A stretch of DNA of 64,000 nt from Streptomyces tubercidicus (GTDB taxonomy: Bacteria; Actinomycetota; Actinomycetes; Streptomycetales; Streptomycetaceae): assembly GCF_027497495.1 (NCBI RefSeq), contig NZ_CP114205.1, positions 1,054,001 to 1,118,000 of the forward strand. The letters run 5' to 3'. Shown here one piece after another: positions 9,201-15,749 of this stretch. The stretch's first letter is position 1. The number at the start of each line of letters is the position of its first letter. The translations under genes were made by a program, and so were the position numbers. Under the pieces are notes generated by a model that was not told the DNA's origin, searched no databases, and saw only the letters and a list, made by a program, of their open reading frames with translations.

Positions 9201-10696
9201 AACTCGGCCACCGCGGCGAGCTGTTCGCGCCGGAGTTCGGGCGGGGCGAAGCCGAGCAGGCCGACGCCCCAGGGCCGGTCGCCCAGCCGCTCGGCGGTCT
9301 CGGCCAGCAGCCGGCGTACCTGCTCGCCTTCCATGACGGCGAGGGCCAGAAAGGGCAGCCCGCCCTCATGGGCCACGGCGGCGGCGAACCCGGCCTCGTC
9401 ACTGACCCGGGTCATCGGCCCCTGGGCCACGGCGAGATGGCGGGCGCCGGGGCGGGGGGCGAGCGGACGGATGCGCGCCGCGGCGTCGAGATGGCCGGAG
9501 ATGGCGGCCCGTACGGCCTGCACGATGCCGCCGGTGGTGCGGTGGCGCGCGGCGAGCCGGGCGGCGAAGGCACCGTCCTGGCCGATGGGGAGCAGCTGGG
9601 TCCGCAGGTCCCGGGCGCCCAGGCGGGCGGTGACGGGGGTGGGATGGGGGGCATGGCCGGTCTCCGCTCCCCCGGCCTCGTCGCCTCGCCCGGCGCCGTC
9701 GCCCGCGTCGGACGGGCGGAGGTCCGGGCGGGTCAGGACTCGGTGGCCTGCGACGACGGTGGTTTCACTGCCGTCCATGGCGCGAATCGCGGCGGCGACC
9801 GCCCGGGGCAGCCGGTCCTCGCCCTCGGTGGTGAGCGCGAGCTGGGAGTCGAGCAGCACCCCGGCCGCCCCACCGGCGACGGCCGCGGCGGCGGTGTGCG
9901 GGCCGATGCCCCCGGCGGCCAGGACGGGAACGGTCACGGCCGGGTCGGCCAGGAGGCGTTGCAGCAGGACACAGGTGGTGAGTTCGCCCACCCGGCCACC
10001 CGACTCATGGCCACGCGCGACGACCGCGGTGACCCCGGCGGCACACGCCGCCGCGGCCTCCTCGGGGGTGGTGACCTCGGCCCAGACACGACGCCGCCCA
10101 CCGTCGGCCCACTCCTCCGGCCACCCGGGGGCCGGGTCGCGGGCGGGGTCGGCGTACGGGCCGGGGGCGGCGTACGACCGCGGGTCGGCGAGCAGCACGG
10201 TGTCGACCGTCTCCGGCAGATCGGCGGCCGTCAGCGGACACCCCACCGGTATCCGCACACCGTGGGAGAGCCCTTCATGCCCTCCCGCCCCGCCGAGCCA
10301 GGCGAGCGCGCTGCGCGCCGCCCCAGGGTCCCGGCCAAGATCCAGCAGGCCCAGCGCGCCCGCGCGGGCGGCCGCCAGCACGATCCGCTCGCCCGGCTCC
10401 TCGAACGGCGAGAGCACCACGACGAGATCGCGGTCGGCAGCCTCCGGACGGGTGGCGGCTCCGGAGCCGTAAATCCCGCCATCGGGCCCGCCATCAGGCC
10501 CACGGGACCGTGAACCATCAGGCTCACCAGCCCCTCCACCACCAGGCGGAGCACCGGTACCGGACGATCGGGAAAGCGGGGTGCCGGGGAACGGGGGCCG
10601 GGGGACCACGGGCGCTCCTTCTGCCGGGGGGCGAACACGCTGACCACTGCCACCTGCGGTAACCAGCGGTAGCAGCCCGCTGATGCCGCGTTGCAT
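3257..10696 (-). CDS. PUFA-synthase-like PKS: PfaD-like flavin domains-KS-AT-ACP-KR
   Basis: A 2479-aa iterative-type synthase subunit. Residues about 10-330 and 360-730 look like nitronate monooxygenase/PfaD-type TIM-barrel regions (VLAAGGIGPHTAAAA; FEGQECGGHIGPR; FAGGIHDARSAA), the second containing the fuller active-site pattern. KS follows at about 785-1205 (nucleophile Cys974 in DAACASSL), AT at about 1330-1630 (LFPGQGSQ, AGHSYGEL), one ACP (Ser1858 in LSVDSIKRVEI, the form typical of PUFA-synthase ACPs), a long Ala/Pro/Thr linker, then KR at about 2200-2460 (LTGGARGI; Tyr in QADYAAANDALD). No DH is recognisable. The ATG at 10696 is preferred over TTG at 10723 because GGGGGTGG sits about 7 bases upstream. 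It is coupled to the downstream KS-AT gene. Stand-alone PfaD proteins normally supply enoyl reduction in trans; here the domain is fused at the N terminus. The product is unknown. Confidence 0.93.
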   Translation of the reverse strand: MQRGISGLLPLVTAGGSGQRVRPPAEGAPVVPRPPFPGTPLSRSSGTGAPPGGGGAGEPDGSRSRGPDGGPDGGIYGSGAATRPEAADRDLVVVLSPFEEPGERIVLAAARAGALGLLDLGRDPGAARSALAWLGGAGGHEGLSHGVRIPVGCPLTAADLPETVDTVLLADPRSYAAPGPYADPARDPAPGWPEEWADGGRRRVWAEVTTPEEAAAACAAGVTAVVARGHESGGRVGELTTCVLLQRLLADPAVTVPVLAAGGIGPHTAAAAVAGGAAGVLLDSQLALTTEGEDRLPRAVAAAIRAMDGSETTVVAGHRVLTRPDLRPSDAGDGAGRGDEAGGAETGHAPHPTPVTARLGARDLRTQLLPIGQDGAFAARLAARHRTTGGIVQAVRAAISGHLDAAARIRPLAPRPGARHLAVAQGPMTRVSDEAGFAAAVAHEGGLPFLALAVMEGEQVRRLLAETAERLGDRPWGVGLLGFAPPELRREQLAAVAEFAPEYALIAGGRPAQAAPLEAAGTRTYLHVPAPGLLERYLAEGARRFVFEGQECGGHIGPRASFPLWEEQIERLTAHARTHGGTAEGLDVLFAGGIHDARSAAMAAAAAAPLAELGARIGVLMGTAYLFTEEAVATGAVLPGFQDTALACDRTVLLRTAPGHATRCADTAYTEDFAAAERQLAANGTEPRARWEELERRNLGRLRIASKGLRHTDGGPPAPVGEHEQRREGLYMLGQAATARRATTTLAALHSAVTDGATDQLALRAAEVPPPAAHRDRGRGEDAAPLDIAIVGMACCYPGAPDAGRYWSNVVTGVDSVTEVPADRWDASTYHDPDPARAGERTPSRWGGFLPALPFDALAHGIPPASLTGIEPVQLLALDAAAKALADAGYAGRDFDRARTSVVFGAEAGTELAGAYGLRALHPSYLGDLPPALDAELPRLTEDSFPGVLANVIAGRIASRLDLGGANCTVDAACASSLAALDLACRQLRDHDSDMALCGGADVHNGINDYLMFASVQALSPTGRCRPFDAAADGIALGEGVGCLVLKRLADAERDGDRVYAVVKAVGTSSDGRSLGLTAPRPEGQRRALERAYRRAGISPAQVGLLEAHGTGTVVGDTTELAVLTELFEAAGAAPGSCTLGSVKSQIGHTKCAAGLAGLIKAARAVHSGVRPPTLHLTRPTEADTGPFRFDTGHARPWPVPAAQRIAGVSAFGFGGTNYHAVLAGYDGAPEPAHALTDWPAELFCFRGTDRSAAVRTMERLAARLAENDQAGRPWPLRDLAAETATADGPVQVCVVAEDLDDLAAKLTQARQFTPADGVYLRERDADPGQLAFLFPGQGSQRTGMLSELFLAFPALRGLLDDADPDCVAAMFPPAAFTPESRAAQQATLTDTRVAQPALGLASAAAHRLLTALGVRPDCTAGHSYGELTALWAAGAYDTEALLRLSARRGEAILSAAGDDPGAMAAVVATPVRVRELIRDTGVVVANHNAPEQSVISGPTEAVEAAVAALRTAGTDARRLPVACAFHSPQLAAARDTLAAELSATEVAAPALPVWSGATARPYAREACAIRDTLAGQVAAPVRFVEQIEDMYAAGVRTFVEAGPGRVLTGLVGQILAGRPHTALALDVPGESGLARLPHVLARLAAAGVPVDPEGLFRGRAQPLPASAPRRPGWLVNGHTVRTADGAFLPGGLRPARRVESRPGDSGAARADGGAAPGEDTRQAAVLEYLRATRELVAAQRDVVLRYLGEGGAAGGFAESSDAFARSAASPSAEAVGPVLVPPYTEPAGAGAGAGAGADPAVAVGDAAVAQPSATGPRLLSPAELLDAVREIIHQRTGYPHEMLDAGLDLEADLSVDSIKRVEIIGALADRIGLPQDADGAMESAVEQLARVKTISGIVDWIAATRTEPPPAPAEPEPTQAAPAAPAAPVAPAAPTPPAAPAAPVPPAAPPAPVTTTGEPTTAGHPAATGHPTTTGNPVTPKEPDAAPLPLRPTRSLVRVTPLGPPVARPPAEVVAGSDFAVVEDGQGVALALAALLESHGARVRTVPAERLARCVAGSTGGVVDLSALRAGRGAVLPGQFEAWRTALTGGARRLLLATAAGGTFGQDTTADAPDPLPGAGLRGFARTAALEYPDVLIRAVDLDPKDRPERLAAHLLAELCAPGEPVVVGRTNGTRTTLRAVPTPLPDDRTLLGRPMLGPGSVVLLTGGARGITARTALALARAHGCHIELLGRTPLLDTPEDPALAHAHDRIALRAALLAQGLRRPAEIEAAAGAVLARREITGTLAALEPFAASVRYHAADVTDESAVHAVAADIRARHGRLDGIVHGAGTLADKLLRDKDPASFARVFATKVDGARHLLSAAGDDTGFLVLFGSVAGVFGNRGQADYAAANDALDTLATAWSARTSRRVLAVDWGPWAAEGGGMVTPELERAYARRGIPLLDPDAAAAALLDELAHGTAAQVVLAAEADGQVTGDE

Positions 10697-11303
10697 CGTG
10701 AGGCCACCCCCGTGCACTGTCAACGCACGTGCAACATGCGGTAGTTGATTGCGCCAAGGTCACGACGACGGCCCCCGGACCACCCCGCGCCCCCGTCACC
10801 CCCGGGCCGACCTGCGCTTCGTTGCCCCGTGCCGCCCTCCTGGCGGCCCCGCCGAGGCGCTCCGCGGCGGTGGCGGCGACCGAAACCCGACCCCCGCATC
10901 TCAACCCGCCGGTAGCTCCTGGAAGTTGGCACAGTGAACCAACGGCTCACCGAAAGCAGACAGCGGCCGACGCCCGCAAGCGACGATCCACCCGGCCTTG
11001 TGCGCGCGGGTGCCCAGCCCACTCGGCGTCGCGTTGCGAACGAGCGCGCGCCGATGCGCGCTGCGCCATTCGGGTCAACTCGGCCGTCGCCCATGGTGTG
11101 GCGTCAGGCCGGTCGCTTCAATCGGTGCTAACCGACGGTGGGGTGCCCATCCCCTGGCGGGGACCATGGACGTTGCCGTCGTGATGCGGCGTGGTCGTTT
11201 CCTGGGCACCCCCGGCAGGTGAGCGCGCTCGGACAGTTTCGAACCCTCCGGCGTGCACAGCCCCCCACCTCCTTCGTGGAGCCTTCGAAAGGGGCTGTCC
11301 AGC
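10697..11303. other. Intergenic region between divergent PKS and Ig-repeat genes
   Basis: No convincing gene. It holds the start region of the PKS operon on the left (10697-10760, with the palindrome GCACGTGC) and the leader of the Ig-repeat gene on the right. GAGCGCGCTC at 11221-11230 is a perfect palindrome. ACAGCCCC at 11257-11264 is complementary to GGGGCTGT at 11291-11298, which overlaps the ribosome-binding site of the next gene. No clear -35/-10 pair stands out. Confidence 0.6.
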
Positions 11304-13928
11304 ATGGCACTCGCTCTCACTCTCACCCCGTCAACGGTCACGGTGGGCCAGACATTCCAAGCCGCCGTCACCGGTGCCGTAGCCGGAGAGTTGATCACCT
11401 TCACCTACGACGCGGCGCTCCCGCAGACCGCTGTCGCTGACCTCAGCGGCAATGCGAGCGTCACCTTCACCGGGACAGTGTCGGGCGCGGTGACTGCCGC
11501 CGGCGCCACCAGTGGGGCCGCCACGGCGACCGTGACCGTCACCGCGTTGCAGGACTGCGTGGTCACGGTCACGTCCTCGCCCGCCAACCCGACCGCCGGA
11601 CAGCCGGTCACCTTCACCGCCACCGTCACCTGCGGCGGCACCCCAGTTGAAGGCGCAACCGTCCTCTTCGCCACCACGGCGGGCTCATTGGGCGTCGGAG
11701 TCACTACCGCCGCCGGGCAGGCCACCCTCACCACCAGCACCCTGCCGACCGGTCTCAACGTCGTCACGGCCACCGTGATCGCCGCCACCACCACCTGCAC
11801 CTGCGTCGGCGTCTCCGCCACGGTCAACGTCACCGTCACCGCACCGCAGAACTGCGTCGTCACGATCACGTCCTCGCCCGCCAACCCGACCGCCGGACAG
11901 CCGGTCACCTTCACCGCCACCGTCACCTGCGGCGGCACCCCAGTTGAAGGCGCAACCGTCCTCTTCGCCACCACGGCGGGCTCATTGGGCGTCGGAGTCA
12001 CTACCGCCGCCGGGCAGGCCACCCTCACCACCAGCACCCTGCCGACCGGCCTCAACGTCGTCACGGCCACCGTGATCGCCGCCACCACCACCTGCACCTG
12101 CGTCGGCGTCTCCGCCAGCGTGAACGTCACGGTCGCCGCACCGCAGAACTGCGCGGTCACGATCACGTCTTCGCCCGCCTCGCCCACCGCCGGACAGCCG
12201 GTGACCCTCACGGCCACCGTCACCTGCGGCGGCGCCCCGGTCGCAGGCGCGACGGTCCTCTTCGCCACCACAGCGGGGTCGTTGGGCGTCGGCATCACCA
12301 GCGCCGCGGGACAGGCCACCCTCACCACCAGCACCCTGCCGACCGGGGCCAACGTCGTCACGGCCACCGTGATCGCGGCCACCACCACGTGCACCTGCGT
12401 CGGCATCTTCGCCACGACGACCGTCACGGTCACCGCTCCGCAGAACTGCGCGGTCACGATCACGTCCTCGCCCGCCTCCCCCACCGCCGGACAGCCGGTG
12501 ACCCTCACGGCCACCGTCACCTGCGGCGGCGCACCGGTCGCAGGCGCGACGGTCCTCTTCGCCACCACAGCGGGGTCGTTGGGCGTCGGAGTCACTACCG
12601 CCGCGGGGCAGGCCACCCTCACCACCAGCAGCCTGCCGACCGGCCTCAACGTCGTCACGGCCACCGTCATCGCCGCCACCACCACCTGCACCTGCGTCGG
12701 CATCTCCGCCAGCGTGAACGTCACGGTCGCCGCACGGCAGAACTGCGCGGTCACCCTCACCTCCACGCCCGCCTCCCCCACCGCCGGACAGCCGGTGACC
12801 CTCACGGCCACCGTCACCTGCGGCGGCGCACCGGTCCCGGGCGCAACGGTCCTCTTCAGCACCACCGCCGGCCCCCTGGGAACCGGCGTCACCAACGCGT
12901 CCGGAGTCGCCAGCGTCACCACCAGCACCCTGCCGGCCGGGGCCAATGTCGTCACGGCGACCGTGATCGCCGCCACCACCACCTGCACCTGCGTCGGGGC
13001 CACCGCCACGGCGACCGTGACCGTGGGCACGGCACCGAGCTGCGCGGTCACCCTGTCGTCCACGCCCGCCTCCCCGACCGCCGGGCAGCCGGTGACCCTC
13101 ACCGCCACCGTCACCTGCGGCGGCGCCCCGGTCGCAGGCGCGAGTGTCCTGTTCAGCACGACCGGCGGCCCCCTGGGGCTCGGCGTCACCAACGCCTCCG
13201 GACAGGCCAGCGTCACCACCAGCACCCTGCCGGCCGGGGCCAACGTCGTCACCGCCACAGTGACCTCCGCCAACACCACCTGCACCTGCACCGGAGTCAC
13301 CGGGACAGCGACCGTGACCGTGGGCGCCGCACCCAACTGCGCGGTCACCCTGACCTCCACCCCCGCCTCCCCGTCCGCCGGGCAGCCGGTGACCGTCACG
13401 GCCACCGTCACCTGCGGCGGCGCCCCGGTCGCAGGCGCCAGCGTCCTCTTCAGCACCATCGGCGGCCCCCTGGGCATCGGCATCACCAACGCCTCCGGAC
13501 AGGCCAGCGTCACCACCAGCACCCTGCCGGCCGGGGCCAACGTCGTCACCGCCACAGTGACCTCCGCCAACACCACCTGCACCTGCACCGGAGTCACCGG
13601 GACGGGGACGGTGACCGTGGGCGGAGCGAACGGGTTCACGGCGCAACCGGCCTGCTACCGGCTGAACGTTCCTCCGCTGCCCTGGGCCTTCGCCCAGGCC
13701 ACGTTCAGCGCCAGCGGGGCGACGCCGGGCGCGGTGGTCACCTTCCACCTGGGCGGTCCGTCCGGCCCCGTGGTGTGCACCGCCATCGCCAACGCGAGCG
13801 GCAACGCCAGCTGCACGGCCACCCTCAATGTCGGCCAGGTGCTGTTCGGCACCTACACCGCGACCACTCCCGCCGCCAGTGGCGGGACGCTCAGCTCTTC
13901 CAGCACCCTGGCCATCTGCCTCACCTGA
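11304..13928 (+). CDS. Seven-repeat Ig-like domain protein, probably phage-derived
   Basis: An 874-aa protein of beta-sandwich (bacterial Ig-like) repeats. Residues 1-82 form a short first Ig-like domain (LTPSTVTVGQTFQA). Then come seven tandem 99-aa repeats, each with the pattern NCxVTxTSxPAxPxAGQPV, a TVTCGG strand and a TTCTC motif, giving four cysteines per repeat. A distinct C-terminal domain of about 100 residues has three more cysteines. There is no signal peptide, membrane segment, LPxTG motif or autotransporter/T9SS tail, unlike usual bacterial Ig-repeat adhesins. The ATG at 11304 follows AAAGGGG; the in-frame ATG at 11253 lacks one. Such repeats decorate actinophage tail and head proteins. 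With the two small phage-type genes downstream, this suggests a domesticated virion or adhesin component. Function is inferred only. Confidence 0.88.
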   Translation: MALALTLTPSTVTVGQTFQAAVTGAVAGELITFTYDAALPQTAVADLSGNASVTFTGTVSGAVTAAGATSGAATATVTVTALQDCVVTVTSSPANPTAGQPVTFTATVTCGGTPVEGATVLFATTAGSLGVGVTTAAGQATLTTSTLPTGLNVVTATVIAATTTCTCVGVSATVNVTVTAPQNCVVTITSSPANPTAGQPVTFTATVTCGGTPVEGATVLFATTAGSLGVGVTTAAGQATLTTSTLPTGLNVVTATVIAATTTCTCVGVSASVNVTVAAPQNCAVTITSSPASPTAGQPVTLTATVTCGGAPVAGATVLFATTAGSLGVGITSAAGQATLTTSTLPTGANVVTATVIAATTTCTCVGIFATTTVTVTAPQNCAVTITSSPASPTAGQPVTLTATVTCGGAPVAGATVLFATTAGSLGVGVTTAAGQATLTTSSLPTGLNVVTATVIAATTTCTCVGISASVNVTVAARQNCAVTLTSTPASPTAGQPVTLTATVTCGGAPVPGATVLFSTTAGPLGTGVTNASGVASVTTSTLPAGANVVTATVIAATTTCTCVGATATATVTVGTAPSCAVTLSSTPASPTAGQPVTLTATVTCGGAPVAGASVLFSTTGGPLGLGVTNASGQASVTTSTLPAGANVVTATVTSANTTCTCTGVTGTATVTVGAAPNCAVTLTSTPASPSAGQPVTVTATVTCGGAPVAGASVLFSTIGGPLGIGITNASGQASVTTSTLPAGANVVTATVTSANTTCTCTGVTGTGTVTVGGANGFTAQPACYRLNVPPLPWAFAQATFSASGATPGAVVTFHLGGPSGPVVCTAIANASGNASCTATLNVGQVLFGTYTATTPAASGGTLSSSSTLAICLT
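11550..13628 (+). repeat. Seven tandem 297-bp repeats
   Basis: Equivalent cysteine codons lie at 11556 and 13338, exactly six periods of 297 bp apart. Repeats 1 and 2 are almost identical DNA over about 250 bp, and 3-4 are also very close; 5, 6 and 7 are more diverged. This pattern fits recent unequal crossing-over, so copy number is likely to vary between strains and short-read assemblies may collapse it. Confidence 0.93.
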
Positions 13929-14022
13929 TGCCCCACCCCGGTTCGTGCGCCGCACAGCCTGATAGGTGCGGGCGCTCAACCGAACCAGCGACAACATCCT
14001 CGGGCCGGTGAGCGACCGGCGA

Positions 14023-14063
14023 GGCAGCCGTCCCCCGTAATCCACATACGGGGGACGGCTGCC
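14023..14063 (+). terminator. Strong hairpin after the Ig-repeat gene
   Basis: A perfect 17-bp stem (GGCAGCCGTCCCCCGTA with its complement) closes a 7-base loop, 95 bases after the stop of the Ig-repeat gene. There is no T-run, as is common in actinomycetes. It separates the large gene from the 52-aa gene, which begins 89 bases later. Confidence 0.75.
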
Positions 14064-14151
14064 GGGCCCGAAGGACAGGCCCGGAAGGCATCTTCCCCCG
14101 CCGACCGGGCCATATCGATCCCCTCGCGAAAAGTCACCGAAGGAGCGGAAC

Positions 14152-14310
14152 ATGGGCTGCAATTGCGGCGGCGGTGCCCGCCCGGGCGTCACCATCTACC
14201 AGTTGACCCTGCCGGACGGCACCGTGCGCCAGTACTACACCTGGCAAGAGGCCGAGGCGGCCAACCAACGGGCCGGCGGTATCGGCACGATCCTCGTCAT
14301 CCAGCAGTGA
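14152..14310 (+). CDS. Small 'MGCNCGGG' phage-type protein
   Basis: A 52-aa protein that starts MGCNCGGGARPGV and continues with a short YQLTLPDGTVRQYYTWQEAE segment and AANQRAGG. A strong ribosome-binding site, AAGGAG, lies 6 bases before the ATG. Proteins of this size and form, with a Cys-Gly N terminus and a 'YxLxxPDGTxxxYxTxxEAxxAN..AGG' body, are common in actinobacteriophage late regions, where their role is unknown. Cysteines 3 and 5 could bind metal. It lies 46 bases before the DUF1360-like gene and is probably cotranscribed with it. Confidence 0.85.
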   Translation: MGCNCGGGARPGVTIYQLTLPDGTVRQYYTWQEAEAANQRAGGIGTILVIQQ

Positions 14311-14356
14311 CGGACCGCCCGGGAGCATGCGCGGTGCCAGGAGGGAGGTGGCGGTC

Positions 14357-14644
14357 ATGAGCCTCGCGGAGTTCCTGCTGTCCGTCGGCGCCACCTGCCG
14401 CCTCACCAGATTCATCACCAAGGACACCCTTGCGGCCGGATTCCGCTCATGGGTCGCCGGCCGCTTCGGTGACGATTCCAAACTCTCCTATCTGGTCAGC
14501 TGCAGCTGGTGTACGAGCGTGTGGGTGGGCTCCACCATGGCCGCCCTCACGTACGGGAGCGCGGGAACGACCGCGTTCCAGGTCGCCACCACGGCCCTGT
14601 CGCTCTCCTACCTCGCCGGGCTCGCGTCCCAGTGGCTCGACTGA
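14357..14644 (+). CDS. DUF1360-like small membrane protein
   Basis: A 95-aa protein. SCRLTRFITKDT-type N-terminal sequence (TCRLTRFITKDTLAAGFR), a central SCSWCTSVWVG motif with two cysteines next to a hydrophobic segment at about 48-68, and a second hydrophobic segment near the C terminus match the DUF1360 pattern seen in actinophage and some Bacillus sporulation proteins. The ATG at 14357 is chosen over the one at 14327 because AGGAGGGAGGTG lies just upstream of it. It follows the 52-aa gene and supports a phage origin for the cassette. Role unknown. Confidence 0.82.
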   Translation: MSLAEFLLSVGATCRLTRFITKDTLAAGFRSWVAGRFGDDSKLSYLVSCSWCTSVWVGSTMAALTYGSAGTTAFQVATTALSLSYLAGLASQWLD

Positions 14645-14750
14645 ACCGGACCGGCGGTGGCGGACGCTGGAACCGGCCCGGCGACGGCCGGCGCCGGAAC
14701 CGGCCCGGCGACGGCCGGCGCCGGAACCGGCCCGGCGGTGGCGGGCGCTC
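14643..14750. repeat. 27-bp tandem repeat, about four copies
   Basis: Two exact 27-bp units (14669-14695 and 14696-14722), each beginning GGAACCGGCCCGGCGACG, are flanked by degenerate copies on both sides. The array fills the space between the convergent DUF1360-like gene and the MmyB-type regulator. The GGCCGG cores could also form hairpins acting as a bidirectional terminator. Confidence 0.85.
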
Positions 14751-14751
14751 G

Positions 14752-15600
14752 TCAGACGGCGGGGCTCGCTGCCCAGCTGGCCAGCAGGGCCAAGCGGTCC
14801 GCCGTCTGCGAACCCGGTTCCGGTGTGTACACCACCAGCAGCTGGTCCGGCTCCCCGGACACCGTCAAGGTCTCGTACGGCATGGTGAGTTCGCCCGCCA
14901 CGGGGTGCCGCATGCGCTTCGCCCCGTAGGTCTTCTCCTTGACCTGGTGGTCGGCCCACAGGCGGCGGAAGTCCTCGCTGCCCAGGGAGAGTTCACCGAC
15001 CAGCGTCGCCAGCCGCTTGTCCCGTGGATGGCTTCCCGCGTCCAGGCGCAGATAGGCGACCGTCTCCGCGGCCACCGCGGGCCAGTCCGGATAGAGCTCG
15101 CGCGCCTGCGGGTTGAGGAACACCTGGCGCGGCATATTGCGCTCCTCGGGCGGCATCTGCGAGAAGCCGACGACGGCGTCGCCCAGAGCGTTCCACGCGA
15201 GCACATCCATCCGGCGGCCGAGCACGAACGCGGGTGCCTTCTCCATGGTGTCCAGGACGAGGCGCAGACCGGGGCGGACCTTCTGGGGCGCGGGCCCGGC
15301 GGCGGACGGGCGGCGGGCCGCGGGCCTGGCCACCGTGCGCAGATACTGCTGCTCGGTGTCGTCCAGGCGCAGGACGCGCCCGATGGCGTCGAGTACGGCG
15401 TCCGAGACGGAGGGGCCACGGCCCTGTTCGAGGCGGATGTAGTAGTCGACGCTGACGCCTGCCAGCTGGGCGACCTCCTCGCGGCGCAGGCCCGGAACCC
15501 GCCGTCTGCCGTGCCCCGGCAGCCCGACCTCCTCGGGCCGGATGCGGGCGCGCCGGGAACGCAGGAAGTCGCCGAGTTCCCCCGTCAGGGATATGTCCAT
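14752..15600 (-). CDS. MmyB-type XRE family transcriptional regulator
   Basis: A 282-aa regulator. The N-terminal XRE helix-turn-helix (about residues 10-75: FLRSRRARIRPEEVGL, VPGLRREEVAQLAGVS, YYIRLEQGRG) is followed by the MmyB-like ligand-binding domain (about 105-275: VLAWNALGDAVVG, LFLNP-type FLNPQARELYPDW, AYLRLDAG, FRRLWADHQV, TGxKRMRHP-like segment). This family binds a small hydrophobic ligand and usually regulates a neighbouring oxidoreductase. It is divergent from an SDR gene, the standard arrangement for the family, so local control of that gene is likely. Length and start fit the family. Confidence 0.92.
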   Translation of the reverse strand: MDISLTGELGDFLRSRRARIRPEEVGLPGHGRRRVPGLRREEVAQLAGVSVDYYIRLEQGRGPSVSDAVLDAIGRVLRLDDTEQQYLRTVARPAARRPSAAGPAPQKVRPGLRLVLDTMEKAPAFVLGRRMDVLAWNALGDAVVGFSQMPPEERNMPRQVFLNPQARELYPDWPAVAAETVAYLRLDAGSHPRDKRLATLVGELSLGSEDFRRLWADHQVKEKTYGAKRMRHPVAGELTMPYETLTVSGEPDQLLVVYTPEPGSQTADRLALLASWAASPAV

Positions 15601-15631
15601 GCGCTGATCCTAGGAGGTGTCGACGCTCCGA

Positions 15632-15654
15632 TCCTGGTACTGGTGGACCCAGGA
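15632..15654. promoter_or_regulatory. Candidate operator between MmyB-type regulator and SDR
   Basis: TCCTGG, 11 bases, CCAGGA form a perfect 6-bp inverted repeat in the 149-bp divergent intergenic region. It is the best symmetric site in that interval and could bind the MmyB-type regulator. Inference only. Confidence 0.35.
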
Positions 15655-15749
15655 AAACGGCAGCCCTGGGTAAGTGCGGTGGCCGGTCGCATGGTGGTGG
15701 TCGCCCCGGGAGACGCCCGGCGGCGCTCACCACCAGTCCAGGAGTTCCC

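Noticed and set aside
8417..10513. Second long plus-strand open frame opposite the PKS N-terminal domains
   Set aside because: Same reason: antisense shadow, composition not protein-like, no ribosome-binding site.
10718..10723. TTGACA on the minus strand as a -35 box for the PKS operon
   Set aside because: Only 21 bases lie between it and the ATG at 10696, leaving no room for a -10 and leader.
10729..11184. 151-codon plus-strand frame in the PKS/Ig gap
   Set aside because: Arg/Ala/Pro-rich low-complexity translation, no ribosome-binding site and no recognisable domain.
11550..13628. CRISPR-like repetition
   Set aside because: The repeats are contiguous 297-bp coding units with no spacers and no cas genes nearby.
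11405..14195. Minus-strand open frames across the Ig repeats
   Set aside because: They mirror the tandem repeats and have no independent start signals; the plus-strand frame has clear Ig-like sequence and a good start.
14643..14750. CRISPR-like repetition
   Set aside because: Units of 27 bp abut directly with no unique spacers; it is a simple tandem repeat.
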